Shown: positions 1-8,479 of the stretch, one piece after another
Numbering within the stretch: position 1 is the first letter of the stretch
Layout: each line of letters starts with the position of its first letter
Assembly: GCF_000293885.2 (NCBI RefSeq)
Contig: NZ_CP010945.1
Coordinates: 5,910,001-5,974,000, forward strand
DNA: 64,000 nt
Source: Pseudomonas fluorescens NCIMB 11764
GTDB taxonomy: Bacteria; Pseudomonadota; Gammaproteobacteria; Pseudomonadales; Pseudomonadaceae
Direction: 5' to 3'
Notes under the pieces: model-generated
Seen by the model: the letters and a program-made list of their open reading frames with translations, nothing else
Told to the model about the DNA's origin: nothing
The model's database searches: none
Made by a program: the position numbers and the translations under genes

Positions 1-1160
1 GTCCACTTGAAGGAAATGTCCTTGCGACGTCCGCTGAAGTTGTCGTTGTTGCGGTCGGACTGAAACGGATTGGCATCGTATTGCGCCTGGGTCAGGCCGC
101 CGGGCATGTCGGCGCTGGCGTCGTAGTAATGCAGGTTGAGGCTGAAATCGTCGACATCGGTCGGTGCCCAATGGGTCTTGAGAATCACGTCGTCGATGTC
201 GTTGCCCTGGTTGCGCTCACGGTAACCGTTGCCGTTCACGCCCGAGTACAACAGCGCCACGCCGATGCCGTTGTCCGCCGTTCCGCCGACGAACGCCGTA
301 TCGATGTGTTTCCAGCCACCGTGTCGGGAGGTTTCCAGGGTAGTGCCGATTTCGGCGGAAGCTTTTTCCGGGATGGCGCGGGTCACGAAGTTGATCACAC
401 CGCCGACGTTTTGCGGCCCGTAGCGCACGGAACCGGCGCCGCGAACCACGTCGATGCTTTCAAGGTTGCCCGAGGAGATCGGCGCCATGGACAGCTGCGG
501 CTGGCCATAAGGGGCAAACGCTGCCGGCACGCCGTCGATCAGCACCGTGGAGCGTGGCGACAGGCGCGACGTCAGGCCCCGTACACCGACGTTCAGGGAA
601 ATGTCGCTGCCGCCGGTGCCGTTGGCTTCCTGCACTTGCACACCGGGCACACGCTTGAGCACGTCACCGACGTTCATCGCACCCTGCTCGACCATGGCTT
701 CGCGGCGGATCACCGTACGCGCGCCGGGGTGGTTTTGCACCACGGCGGCATCGGCGTCGCCGAGCCAGTCGCCGACCACTTTGATGTCGGTCACGCCCAG
801 TTCCAGCGGGCCGTTGGCGGCGGGAGTCGACGCCTGGGTCAGGGTCACCGCCCCCTCGTCGATCTGATACTCGAGGCCGCTGCCTTGCAACAACTGGCGC
901 AAGGCCTGTTCCGGCGAGAGGTTGCCATCCACCGCCGGGGCTTGCTTACCGGCGACCAGTTCAGGACTGAAAAAAACCTGCAACGAGGTTTGCTGGCCGA
1001 GTTCACTGAGCGCCTGACCCAAGGGTTGCGCCGGAATGTGAATGGCATCGGCGGCAAAGGCCTGAGGCAGCGCAACGTTGACCGCCAGCGCAAGGGCCAG
1101 CGGCAACCAAGGACGTTTGTTGTTTCGAGCAGCGTTGTTTTTAGCGGTGTTTTTTTTCAC
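1..1160 (-). CDS. fecA: TonB-dependent ferric citrate receptor FecA, partial
   Basis: Outer-membrane receptor that imports ferric dicitrate using TonB energy and signals to FecR. Only the N-terminal ~386 residues are present; the gene continues beyond the left edge. Visible in order: basic N-terminus and signal peptide ending near AFA-ADAI, an STN signalling domain (QALSELGQQTSLQ ... LLQGSGLEYQI), then the plug (VIRREAMVEQGAMNVGDVL, GVRGLTSRLSPRSTVLIDG, GAGSVRYGPQNVGGVINFV). The stretch DMPGGLTQAQYDANPFQSDR is close to the equivalent part of E. coli FecA, which supports ferric citrate over a siderophore. The start is a GTG (codon at 1160-1158); no in-frame ATG lies nearby. It is the last gene of a fecI-fecR-fecA set, 97 bp after fecR. 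The STN domain fits a transducing receptor that activates the FecI-type sigma factor. Confidence 0.87.
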   Translation of the reverse strand, partial: MKKNTAKNNAARNNKRPWLPLALALAVNVALPQAFAADAIHIPAQPLGQALSELGQQTSLQVFFSPELVAGKQAPAVDGNLSPEQALRQLLQGSGLEYQIDEGAVTLTQASTPAANGPLELGVTDIKVVGDWLGDADAAVVQNHPGARTVIRREAMVEQGAMNVGDVLKRVPGVQVQEANGTGGSDISLNVGVRGLTSRLSPRSTVLIDGVPAAFAPYGQPQLSMAPISSGNLESIDVVRGAGSVRYGPQNVGGVINFVTRAIPEKASAEIGTTLETSRHGGWKHIDTAFVGGTADNGIGVALLYSGVNGNGYRERNQGNDIDDVILKTHWAPTDVDDFSLNLHYYDASADMPGGLTQAQYDANPFQSDRNNDNFSGRRKDISFKW

Positions 1161-1257
1161 GTCGAACCTAGCCCTGTGGATCGCAAGAGTATGCGTTTGT
1201 TAATGCAAACCAGTTGCAGTTAGGCTAGAAGACGATGAACTCGAAAAAAACCTGAAT

Positions 1258-2238
1258 TTATTGTGAAATTATTTCCTGACTGCCGTCATCGAGGGTGCGC
1301 ACGGCCACCGGCAGGATGTTCGGCAAGGCCTTGAGCAGCGCATCGGTGTTGTCGGACTTGAACACACTGGTCAGGCGCAGATTGCCGACTTTGTCGTTGC
1401 CGACGGTGAGGGGTTTCTCCCGATAGCGCGACACTTCCTCAGCCACTTCGGCAAGGCTGGCGTTGTTGAACACCAGTTTGCCGCTGCGCCAGGCGGTCAG
1501 TTCCGCCGGGTTAACGGCATACGCCGCCGCGACGGTGCCCTGGGCGTCGACACGTGTACCGAGGCCGGCAGTGAGGCTGATGAATTCGTTGTCGGGCGCA
1601 CCGCGCCCCTGAACCTTGACCGTGCCTTGCTCCACCACGACCCGGGTGTCGCTGACGCCGCGACGCACATCGAAGCGGGTCCCGGTGACCGTGACTTTGC
1701 CGCTGCCCGCCTCGACCACGAACGGCCGATCGCTGTCGTGCGCGACGCTGAACATCGCCTCGCCTTCCATCAGCTCAATGTCTCGATGGCCTTTTTCATA
1801 GCGCACTTGAAGGCGGCTGCGGCTGTTCAGATCGATCACCGAACCGTCCGGCAACGCCACCTGGCGACGTTCGCCCAGGGCCGTCGAAAACTCGGCGGTG
1901 TAAGACGTGGGTTGATTCAAGCCGCTGAACAGTCCCAGGCCGAGCGCCACGGCCAGTACACTGGCCGCCACGGCATAACGCACCAGCGGATGACGTTTGC
2001 GGCGCACCGGCGGGGTTTCGCACAAGGCTTGCAGTCGCGCACGTGGCACCAGGTCTGCGGCGGTCCACAGGCCCTGAAGCAATTGAAATTCATCGCGGTG
2101 CTGAGAGTGCTCGTTCAGCCAAAGCTCAAAACGTCGACGCTCTTCGACGTCGACGGCCGGTTCCTGCAAACGCACAAACCACTGCGCCGCCTCATCGCGA
2201 ACCGTTGTTTGCCCGCACGCACAATCACGAGTATCCAT
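1258..2238 (-). CDS. fecR: FecR-type anti-sigma factor / regulator
   Basis: 326-aa inner-membrane protein that relays the receptor signal to the sigma factor. The N-terminal cytoplasmic part (about 10-75) has the DUF4880-like pattern AAQWFVRLQEP ... FELWLNEHSQHRDEF. A single membrane segment follows at about 85-107 (YAVAASVLAVALGLGLFSGL). The periplasmic FecR domain holds GERRQVALPDGSVIDLNSRS, GEAMFSVAHDSDRPFVVE and VTVTGTRFDVRR; the C-terminal part resembles the secretin/TonB short N-terminal fold (YREKPLTVGN). AGGAAC precedes the ATG. It lies between fecI (151 bp gap with a REP pair) and fecA (97 bp gap) and is co-oriented with both. Family and context agree well. Confidence 0.92.
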   Translation of the reverse strand: MDTRDCACGQTTVRDEAAQWFVRLQEPAVDVEERRRFELWLNEHSQHRDEFQLLQGLWTAADLVPRARLQALCETPPVRRKRHPLVRYAVAASVLAVALGLGLFSGLNQPTSYTAEFSTALGERRQVALPDGSVIDLNSRSRLQVRYEKGHRDIELMEGEAMFSVAHDSDRPFVVEAGSGKVTVTGTRFDVRRGVSDTRVVVEQGTVKVQGRGAPDNEFISLTAGLGTRVDAQGTVAAAYAVNPAELTAWRSGKLVFNNASLAEVAEEVSRYREKPLTVGNDKVGNLRLTSVFKSDNTDALLKALPNILPVAVRTLDDGSQEIISQ

Positions 2239-2290
2239 TATGGAAGTTCCTGTTTGGCTGGGGGTGAGAAGGTGCGGCGCCTTTGTTTCG

Positions 2291-2375
2291 TGCAGGAGCT
2301 GCCGAAGGCTGCGATCTTTTGGCGGTGTTGAAATCGCCGAACATCAAAGGATCGCAGGCTTCGCCAGCTCCTGCA
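2291..2375. repeat. REP-like inverted pair between fecI and fecR
   Basis: Arms read GCAGGAGCTGCCGAAGGCTG and, inverted, GCAGGAGCTGGCGAAGCCTG, about 30 bp each around a short spacer. This GAGCTGGCGAAGCCTGCGATC type is a different REP subgroup from the GTGGGAGCGAGC type common elsewhere in the window. It sits between two genes of one unit and could cause mRNA processing there. Confidence 0.7.
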
Positions 2376-2389
2376 AAAGCCAACGCACA

Positions 2390-2890
2390 TCATGATTGCA
2401 GTCCGTCGAGGCGGTCGCGCAGATGCCGCAGGGTGCGGATCATATACTTTTCCACCATGTTCTTGGACAGTCCCAGGCGTTCGGCGATTTCGGCCTGGGT
2501 CAGGCCTTCGATCTTCTGCCAGACAAACACCTTGCGACAATTGACCGGCAGCTCGGCCAGCGCCCGTTCGATGCAATCAGCCAATTGGATCGCCTGCATG
2601 AAATGCTCCGGGTCGCCGGACGACGACACGCTGTGATCGATCGCCTCCGACTCCATGGCACCCCGCCGATCCTCACGCCGATAACCATCCACCGCGATAT
2701 TGCGCGCAGTCTGGTGCAAATACGCCCGAGGCTGCGCCACCACCGCCGAATCCGACTCAAGCAACCGCACGAAGGTGTCGTGGGCCAGATCCTCGGCCTG
2801 CTGTCGATTTCTCAGGCGACGGGTCCAGGTGCCAACCAACTCTTCGTAATGCTCGAAAAAGCCGTGTCTGCGGGGCAGCTTGGGGGACAT
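2390..2890 (-). CDS. fecI: ECF sigma factor, FecI family
   Basis: 166-aa sigma-70 family ECF factor expected to direct RNA polymerase to the fecA promoter when FecR and FecA signal ferric citrate. Region 2 is visible at about 10-80 (EELVGTWTRRLRNRQQAEDLAHDTFVRLL, then AYLHQTARNIAVDGYRRE). Region 4 is at about 105-160 (LAELPVNCRKVFVWQKIEGL, TQAEIAERLGLSKNMVEKYMIRTLRHLRD), typical of FecI. The ATG has only a weak ribosome site. First gene of the fecI-fecR-fecA series. A 19-bp palindrome (AATAG-N9-CTATT, 2918-2936) lies upstream and may be a weak Fur site. Confidence 0.92.
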   Translation of the reverse strand: MSPKLPRRHGFFEHYEELVGTWTRRLRNRQQAEDLAHDTFVRLLESDSAVVAQPRAYLHQTARNIAVDGYRREDRRGAMESEAIDHSVSSSGDPEHFMQAIQLADCIERALAELPVNCRKVFVWQKIEGLTQAEIAERLGLSKNMVEKYMIRTLRHLRDRLDGLQS

Positions 2891-2917
2891 TGCGGTGTGC
2901 TGTGGAGATGGGGCGTG

Positions 2918-2936
2918 AATAGTAATGCTTCCTATT
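2918..2936. promoter_or_regulatory. Possible Fur-like palindrome upstream of fecI
   Basis: AATAGTAATGCTTCCTATT has 5-bp inverted arms and the 19-bp length of a Fur site, but it matches the GATAATGATAATCATTATC consensus poorly. It lies about 28 bp upstream of the fecI start. Iron control would make sense for this operon; the match alone is weak. Confidence 0.25.
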
Positions 2937-3027
2937 AACTGGAAGCAATGGATTCCAATCCGAGGCAGATCAACGGGAAAGTTGATTTAGGCACGGAGCC
3001 AAAGGATTCTGGCAGGCATCCAAAAGA

Positions 3028-3068
3028 AGCCAGTCACTGGCTGTAGCAAAGTGTGCTAATGCCAGTCA
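3028..3068 (+). promoter_or_regulatory. Candidate FeaR operator: GCCAGTCA direct repeats before tynA
   Basis: GCCAGTCA occurs at 3029-3036 and again at 3061-3068, 32 bp apart (about three helical turns). The first copy is also part of a palindrome AGCCAG-TCA-CTGGCT (3028-3042). AraC/XylS activators such as FeaR commonly bind direct repeats upstream of the promoter. Assignment to FeaR is inferred from the downstream gene; the second copy lies close to the tynA start, which is atypical for an activator. Confidence 0.35.
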
Positions 3069-3094
3069 TCGGCTTTCGTCCAGGAACCCCAGAC

Positions 3095-5383
3095 ATGCTC
3101 ACCTCCTTTGCCTCACTGAAAAGAAAACCCCTCGCCCGCCTCGCGCTGGCCATCAGCCTTGCCACGCTCGGCCTGCCGTGTTGGGTCAACCAGGCCAGTG
3201 CCCACGGTGGCGCCGCTGAAATGGTGCCGTTGCAATCGGGTCTTGAAGAGTTTGGCGCAACCGTCAAATGGGACGACTACGCCGATCTGTTCGTGATTGC
3301 CAAGGACGGCGTTTATCTCAAGGTCAAGCCGGGCAGCAAAGTGGCGGTGCTCAACGGTAAACGGATGGAGCTGAGCGTGCCGGTGGTGTTCAAGGGCAAG
3401 ACCGCCTTCATGTCCAAGGACTTTATAAATCAGGTGTTCCAGTCCGGTCTGGACAAGACGTTTGTCGTCGAGACACGCCCCAACCCGCTCAACCCGCTGA
3501 GCGCGGACGAGATCAAGACCGCTGTCGAGATCATCAGGCAATCGGAGCACTACAAACCCGGTTTCCGTTTCACCGAAGTCTCGGTCAACGAGCCGCCGAA
3601 GGAGCAGGTGTGGAATTTCGTCTACACCGGCGAGGACGTCGCCCAGCCGCGTCAGGCCAACATCGTGGTGCTCGACGGCAAGCATGTGATCGAGGGCCTG
3701 GTCGATCTCGACAGCAAGACGCTCAAGTCGTGGAAACCCGTCGAAGGCGCCCACGGCATGGTCCTGCTGGATGACTTCGCGACGGTGCAATCCGCCATCG
3801 AAGCGAGCCCCGACTATGCGCAGGCGCTGGCCAAACGCGGGATCACCGACGTGAAAAAGGTCGTGGCGACGCCGTTGACGGTCGGTTACTTCGACGGCAA
3901 GGACGGCCTGGCGCAGGACAAGCGGTTGCTGAAAATCGTCAGCTATCTGAATACCGGTGACGGTAACTACTGGGCGCACCCGATCGAGGGTCTGGTGGCG
4001 ATTGTCGACCTGGAACAGAAGAAGCTGATCAAGATCGAAGACGACGCGGTCATTCCGGCGCCGATGAAACCCACGCCGTATGACGGGCGCGGGCGCAAGG
4101 GCACGTCGGTCAAGCCGCTGGAAATTACCGAGCCCGAGGGGAAAAACTACACCATCACCGGCAACAGCATTCACTGGCAGAACTGGGATTTCCACGTTCG
4201 CCTCGATTCCCGGGTCGGTCCGATCCTGTCCACGGTCACGTATGACGACAAGGGCAAGAAACGCAAAATCATGTACGAAGGTTCGCTCGGCGGCATGATC
4301 GTGCCCTACGGCGACCCCGATGGCGGGTGGTACTTCAAGGCCTATCTCGACTCGGGCGATTACGGCATGGGCACACTGACCTCGCCGATTGCGCGCGGCA
4401 AGGACGCGCCGGAAAACGCCGTGCTGCTGGACGCCACGATTGCCGACTACACCGGCGCACCCACCTCGATTCCCCGCGCCATGGCGGTGTTCGAGCGTTA
4501 CGCCGGCCCGGAATACAAACACCAGGAAATGGGCCAGCCCAACCTCAGCACCGAACGGCGAGAACTGGTGGTGCGCTGGATCAGCACCGTCGGCAACTAC
4601 GACTACATCTTCGACTGGGTTTTCCAGCAGAACGGCACCATCGGCATCGACGCCGGCGCCACCGGGATCGAAGCGGTCAAGGGTGTTAAATCGAAAACCA
4701 TGCATGAAGCCACGGCCAAGGAAGACACGCGCTACGGCACGCTGCTGGACCACAACATCGTCGGCACCACGCACCAGCACATCTACAACTTCCGCCTCGA
4801 CATGGACGTGGACGGTGAAAACAACTCACTGGTGGAAGTGAATCCGGTGGTGGCCCCGAACGACCGTGGCGGACCGCGGACCAGCACCATGCAGACCGAG
4901 CAACAAGTGGTCGGCACTGAACAGCAGGCCGCGCAGAAATTCGACCCCTCGACCGTTCGCCTGCTGACCAACTTCAGCAAGGAAAACAAAGTCGGCAACC
5001 CGGTTTCCTATCAGTTGATTCCGTATGCGGGCGGCACGCACCCGGTTGCCAAGGGTGCTAACTTCGGCAAGGATGAATGGCTCTATCACCGCCTGAGCTT
5101 CATGGACAAACAACTGTGGGTGACCCGCTACAACCCGGAAGAAAAGTACCCGGAAGGCAAATACCCGAACCGTTCGGACAAGGACGCGGGACTTGGGCAG
5201 TTCACCCACGACAATCAGTCCATCGAAAACGCCGATGATGTGGTCTGGTTGACCACCGGCACCACGCACATCGCCCGCGCGGAAGAATGGCCGATCATGC
5301 CGACCGAGTGGGTGCATGTGCTGTTGAAGCCGTGGAATTTCTTTGATGAGACGCCGACGTTGAACCTCAACGCGCCGAAGTAA
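3095..5383 (+). CDS. tynA: Primary-amine (tyramine/phenethylamine) oxidase
   Basis: Periplasmic copper/topaquinone enzyme that oxidises aromatic monoamines such as phenethylamine and tyramine to aldehydes, releasing ammonia and H2O2. The ATG at 3095 is preferred over an in-frame ATG at 3053: AGGA lies at 3082-3085 and a signal peptide follows (KRKPLARLALAISLATLGL ... ASA). The mature protein has the N-terminal amine-oxidase domains and then the catalytic domain. Visible there: YLDSGDYGMG (gate Tyr ~417 and base Asp ~419), VGNYDY with the Tyr (~502) that becomes topaquinone, HQH copper ligands ~560/562, and a third His in TTHIARAEEWP. The 58-residue spacing from TPQ Tyr to HQH equals that in E. 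coli TynA, and the C-terminal ends are nearly identical. 762 aa. Its product phenylacetaldehyde would feed the adjacent paa pathway after oxidation. Confidence 0.95.
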   Translation: MLTSFASLKRKPLARLALAISLATLGLPCWVNQASAHGGAAEMVPLQSGLEEFGATVKWDDYADLFVIAKDGVYLKVKPGSKVAVLNGKRMELSVPVVFKGKTAFMSKDFINQVFQSGLDKTFVVETRPNPLNPLSADEIKTAVEIIRQSEHYKPGFRFTEVSVNEPPKEQVWNFVYTGEDVAQPRQANIVVLDGKHVIEGLVDLDSKTLKSWKPVEGAHGMVLLDDFATVQSAIEASPDYAQALAKRGITDVKKVVATPLTVGYFDGKDGLAQDKRLLKIVSYLNTGDGNYWAHPIEGLVAIVDLEQKKLIKIEDDAVIPAPMKPTPYDGRGRKGTSVKPLEITEPEGKNYTITGNSIHWQNWDFHVRLDSRVGPILSTVTYDDKGKKRKIMYEGSLGGMIVPYGDPDGGWYFKAYLDSGDYGMGTLTSPIARGKDAPENAVLLDATIADYTGAPTSIPRAMAVFERYAGPEYKHQEMGQPNLSTERRELVVRWISTVGNYDYIFDWVFQQNGTIGIDAGATGIEAVKGVKSKTMHEATAKEDTRYGTLLDHNIVGTTHQHIYNFRLDMDVDGENNSLVEVNPVVAPNDRGGPRTSTMQTEQQVVGTEQQAAQKFDPSTVRLLTNFSKENKVGNPVSYQLIPYAGGTHPVAKGANFGKDEWLYHRLSFMDKQLWVTRYNPEEKYPEGKYPNRSDKDAGLGQFTHDNQSIENADDVVWLTTGTTHIARAEEWPIMPTEWVHVLLKPWNFFDETPTLNLNAPK

Positions 5384-5395
5384 GACACACACAAC

Positions 5396-5427
5396 CCTGT
5401 GGGGGCGCGCTTGCTCGCTCCCACAGG
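5396..5427. repeat. Single REP hairpin between convergent tynA and feaR
   Basis: CCTGTGGGGGCGCGCTTGCT followed by CGCTCCCACAGG forms a hairpin with CCTGTGGG/CCCACAGG arms. It lies in the 69-bp gap between two convergent genes, where it may act as a bidirectional transcript end. Confidence 0.65.
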
Positions 5428-5452
5428 AGTTAGGTGTTTATTCAATTGGATC

Positions 5453-6367
5453 TCAGGCGTGTTTTTTGCGGTATTCACCGGGCGAAATGCCGAACCGCGA
5501 TTTGAACGCCGTGGAAAAGTAGCTCGAATCGGAAAAGCCCCACGAATACCCCAGCACCGACAACTTCTGCTCCGTACGCGATTGGCGCAGGGACTCCGCG
5601 CACAAATCCAGCCGACGATTCTTGATGTACCGCGCAACCACCAGGCCCTTCCTGGCGAACATCCGGTACAGCCCACGCGTCGACATGCCCACTTCTCGCG
5701 CCAGCCATTCGGGGCAAAGGTCTTCCGAGCGGATGTGCTCATCAATAAAGCCCAGGGTCTTGCGAAAGAGGCGCTCCTGCACATCCGTGCACGCTTCACT
5801 GTGGCTGATGGCCGGACGCAGCAGGCTGACAATCGCCTCCAGCGTCGCTTCGCTTTCTGCCCGGCTCAGGCATTGCTGGTGCGTGGCGTCCAGAATCAGA
5901 CGGTGCGACAGCATCGCGATGGGCGATGTCGCGGCAATCCGGTGGCCGCACTTGACCTGACTGAAGCGCAGGGTTTGCTCGACCAGTTGCGAGGGAAGAA
6001 TCAAGGACAACTGCCGCGAGTTTTCACTGTAGGTAAAGTCGCTGGGGCGCGAGGCGTCGATCAGCGTGATATCCCCGGCCGACAGCAACACCTTGCTGTC
6101 GCCCTGGGCCATACCGGCGGTGCCATCGAGCTGGAACACCGCAAAGTATTTGCCACCCTCGCCCGCCGCGACTTCCTGAGGCGTGCGGTACAGCCGAGCC
6201 TGGCGGGCATCGACAAAACTGAGCTTCAGCGCGCCGTCCTGGTGCTCGCGAATGTGTCCGGCAAACTCGTCACCCAGAGGCTGCGCGTTGAAGGCGCCAC
6301 AGATCTGGTTGATCTGATGAATCCACTGATCGAAGCCATCACGGCGCTGTGCAATTGAAGAAATCAT
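5453..6367 (-). CDS. feaR: AraC-family activator FeaR
   Basis: 304-aa regulator expected to activate the amine oxidase gene in response to aromatic amines or aldehydes. The N-terminal sensing half resembles E. coli FeaR (FDQWIHQINQICGAF, FAVFQLDGTAGM, AGDITLIDASRP). The C-terminal AraC helix-turn-helix pair is clear (EWLAREVGMSTRGLYRMFAR, VARYIKNRRLDLCAESL, GFSDSSYFSTAFKSRFG, SPGEYRKKHA). The ATG at 6367 follows GAGG at 6 bp spacing; an in-frame GTG at 6379 is less likely. It is convergent with tynA, so control of tynA would be in trans. Confidence 0.93.
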   Translation of the reverse strand: MISSIAQRRDGFDQWIHQINQICGAFNAQPLGDEFAGHIREHQDGALKLSFVDARQARLYRTPQEVAAGEGGKYFAVFQLDGTAGMAQGDSKVLLSAGDITLIDASRPSDFTYSENSRQLSLILPSQLVEQTLRFSQVKCGHRIAATSPIAMLSHRLILDATHQQCLSRAESEATLEAIVSLLRPAISHSEACTDVQERLFRKTLGFIDEHIRSEDLCPEWLAREVGMSTRGLYRMFARKGLVVARYIKNRRLDLCAESLRQSRTEQKLSVLGYSWGFSDSSYFSTAFKSRFGISPGEYRKKHA

Positions 6368-6453
6368 GTCGGGCCTCACGCAGGCTTGTTTTTATTATCT
6401 ACGCCAATCCACGGGTTCTCCTGAACAGGGACGCTCCTTCGACAACAAGCGGG

Positions 6454-7377
6454 TTATTTAAGCCCGCCAAAACGCCGATAGAAGCTTTCGCCCACATCCG
6501 GCAACGGACCATCGGCGGTCTCCAGTGCGCTGTTCAACCATTCCTCGGCCTTGGCGTAGATCAGCCGGTAAATATTGCGGCACAACTGCCGGGCGGCGCG
6601 CCCTTCCCAATCGCCGGGCAACAATTCGTCCGGCAGCTGCGGGTCGCGCAACAGCAGTTTGCGGTACTCATGAATAAGCAGGACCCGTGCCAGGAAGCAG
6701 TCGGACGGCTGCAGGTTTTCCTGCTCGCGAAGCGCTTGCCAGAGCGGTCGGAACAGCTGGATGAACTCGCTGTAATGGGCCGCCAGCTCCTCGATGTTCC
6801 AGCTCTCGCGTACCTGCAGACGCAGGGCCTTGGAGGCCAGCACGTCTTGCGCGGTGGTTTCGAAAACGATGGTGTCTTCCTGGGCGCCAAGGTCGAGCAA
6901 GGTCGCGTTGACATCGGCCCGATCACTGCGCGGACAGGCCAGCACCGCCGGCGAGATCGCACCAAAACCTTGCCACTCCAGTTCTTCGCGCACTTGTTTG
7001 CGCTTGTCCTGGGTCAGTTGCGTGAGCATCACCAGGCACCACGAACCGTCCCATGCCGGAACGGTGGAGCTGTAGACGCGCTTGAAGGCCTTGTCGAAAC
7101 GCCGGCGACCGGTGCCGGTCAGGCTGTAGTAGCTGCGACGCCCGACTTTCTCGGCGGTCAGCCAGCCTTCCTTGGTCAGGCGAAAAATCGAGGTGCGGAT
7201 CAGCCGTTCGTTGATGCCGATGGGTTCGAGCAACTGAATCAGACTGCCCAGCCACACCGTGCCGCCGTGGGGTTCGATGGCATCCCCGTACAGCGTGATG
7301 ATCAAGGAGCTGGCGCGGATCGGCGTCTGTTCCTGGAAGCGGGTAATCAGGTGGTTCAAGGGTGTCAGGGACGACAT
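6454..7377 (-). CDS. paaX: Phenylacetate degradation repressor PaaX
   Basis: 307-aa transcriptional repressor of the paa genes, released from DNA by phenylacetyl-CoA in the known family. Visible: IRASSLIITLYGDAIEPHGG near the N-terminus, a winged-helix part (NERLIRTSIFRLTKEGWLTA, GRRSYYSLTGTGRRRF), the middle PaaX domain (WDGSWCLVMLTQL) and the C-terminal PaaX domain (PLWQALREQENLQPSDCFLARVLLIHEYRKLLLRDP, split here only by the reading). The ATG at 7377 (MSSLTPLNHLI) is chosen because the in-frame GTG at 7488 lies within the upstream REP pair. Together with paaY it is transcribed away from paaFGHIJK. Candidate operators are described upstream of paaY and paaA. Confidence 0.93.
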   Translation of the reverse strand: MSSLTPLNHLITRFQEQTPIRASSLIITLYGDAIEPHGGTVWLGSLIQLLEPIGINERLIRTSIFRLTKEGWLTAEKVGRRSYYSLTGTGRRRFDKAFKRVYSSTVPAWDGSWCLVMLTQLTQDKRKQVREELEWQGFGAISPAVLACPRSDRADVNATLLDLGAQEDTIVFETTAQDVLASKALRLQVRESWNIEELAAHYSEFIQLFRPLWQALREQENLQPSDCFLARVLLIHEYRKLLLRDPQLPDELLPGDWEGRAARQLCRNIYRLIYAKAEEWLNSALETADGPLPDVGESFYRRFGGLK

Positions 7378-7426
7378 GGGCGTACCGAGCTGAAAAAAGA
7401 AAAGGAATATACCGAATGCGCCTCTC

Positions 7427-7521
7427 CCTGTGGGAGCGAGCCTGCTCGCGATTGCGCTGTGCCAGATAACAATGATGGTGACTGACACTCCGCAATCGCG
7501 AGCAGGCTCGCTCCCACAAGG
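7427..7521. repeat. REP inverted pair between paaY and paaX
   Basis: CCTGTGGGAGCGAGCCTGCT (7427 on) and GAGCAGGCTCGCTCCCACA (ending 7518) are inverted copies separated by a ~40-bp spacer. This is the typical REPIN arrangement of P. fluorescens genomes. Confidence 0.85.
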
Positions 7522-7531
7522 GGATCAGCGT

Positions 7532-8128
7532 TCAAGAGACGCTGCCCTTGGGCCGCAGGCCGCTGTCGCTTATGCGCGGGCGGTCGGGTTCCGGTTCGGT
7601 CAGCGGCTCGCAGACGCGCATCTGCTCAAGGCAACGCCTGGCCAGTTGCTGATATTCGCGAGTACCCGCCTGTTTCCACGACACCTCTTCATCGCTGAGG
7701 CTGCGCTTGACACTGGCCGGCGCGCCCATGATCAGCGACTGCTCGGGGCATTCGAATCCCGCCTTGACGAACGCGGCCGCCGAGACGAATGAGCGAGCAC
7801 CGATGCGCGCATTGTCCATCACCACCGCATTCATCCCCACCAGTGCATCTGCGCCAATCCGGCACCCGTGCAACACCGCGCCGTGACCAATGTGACCGTT
7901 GCGTTCGACCACGGTGTCGCTGTCCGGGAAACCGTGCATCACGCAGGTGTCCTGCAGATTGGCGCCCTCCTCCAGCACGATCCGGCCGAAGTCCCCGCGC
8001 AGGCTGGCCAGCGGCCCGACGTAGCACTGGGGACCGACAATCACATCACCGATCAAAACGGCTGACGGATGAACGTAAGCAGTGGGATCAACCACCGGGG
8101 TCAAGCCATCGAGGCTGTAGCAGGTCAT
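7532..8128 (-). CDS. paaY: Phenylacetate degradation protein PaaY (thioesterase)
   Basis: 198-aa hexapeptide-repeat protein of the gamma-carbonic-anhydrase-like family. In E. coli PaaY is a thioesterase that removes dead-end CoA esters and assists the pathway. The left-handed beta-helix repeats are visible ([58 protein letters not shown]), followed by a C-terminal helix region. AAGGAACG precedes the ATG at 8128. It lies 154 bp upstream of paaX in the same direction, and its promoter region holds a strong GATAC/GTATC inverted repeat. Confidence 0.93.
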   Translation of the reverse strand: MTCYSLDGLTPVVDPTAYVHPSAVLIGDVIVGPQCYVGPLASLRGDFGRIVLEEGANLQDTCVMHGFPDSDTVVERNGHIGHGAVLHGCRIGADALVGMNAVVMDNARIGARSFVSAAAFVKAGFECPEQSLIMGAPASVKRSLSDEEVSWKQAGTREYQQLARRCLEQMRVCEPLTEPEPDRPRISDSGLRPKGSVS

Positions 8129-8145
8129 GGGACGTTCCTTTTCAT

Positions 8146-8187
8146 AAAGCGATGCAGATACTGGATCAGTTTGTATCACATCGCTTT
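8146..8187. promoter_or_regulatory. Candidate PaaX operator before paaY
   Basis: AAAGCGATG (8146-8154) and CATCGCTTT (8179-8187) are perfect 9-bp inverted arms; inside them GATAC (8157-8161) and GTATC (8173-8177) form a second inverted pair. Further GTATCAC copies lie at 8211-8217 and 8381-8387. The same words recur in the paaA promoter (16215-16276). The 350-bp paaY-paaF gap holds nothing else obvious. Confidence 0.6.
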
Positions 8188-8370
8188 TACCTTAACAAAG
8201 CACAAAAACCGTATCACTTATTAATCCCGCGATGCGAGGCGCTCCCGCACGCGCAAAAACCAAAGCTGAAGCCAATAAAAACGGCGACTTCAGCGAGTTT
8301 AGAATTTAATCAAAACCTTAACTGGCAAATCAAACCACCCCAAACAAGACACATTAATTAGACATTACTA

Positions 8371-8401
8371 TTGCATTTGCGTATCACGTTGCGGGTATAC
8401 T
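8371..8401 (+). promoter_or_regulatory. Possible promoter of paaFGHIJK
   Basis: TTGCAT (8371-8376) and TATACT (8396-8401) resemble -35 and -10 boxes, although the 19-bp spacer is long. A GTATCAC word (8381-8387) lies between them, where a repressor would block polymerase. The -10 box is good; the -35 is uncertain. Confidence 0.35.
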
Positions 8402-8479
8402 CGAGCAAAACCGGCCTACCGCGCCGATCCAATAATGAGCCGGCATTACAGCCGAGCGTGCACCGTGAGGGCATCCGCC

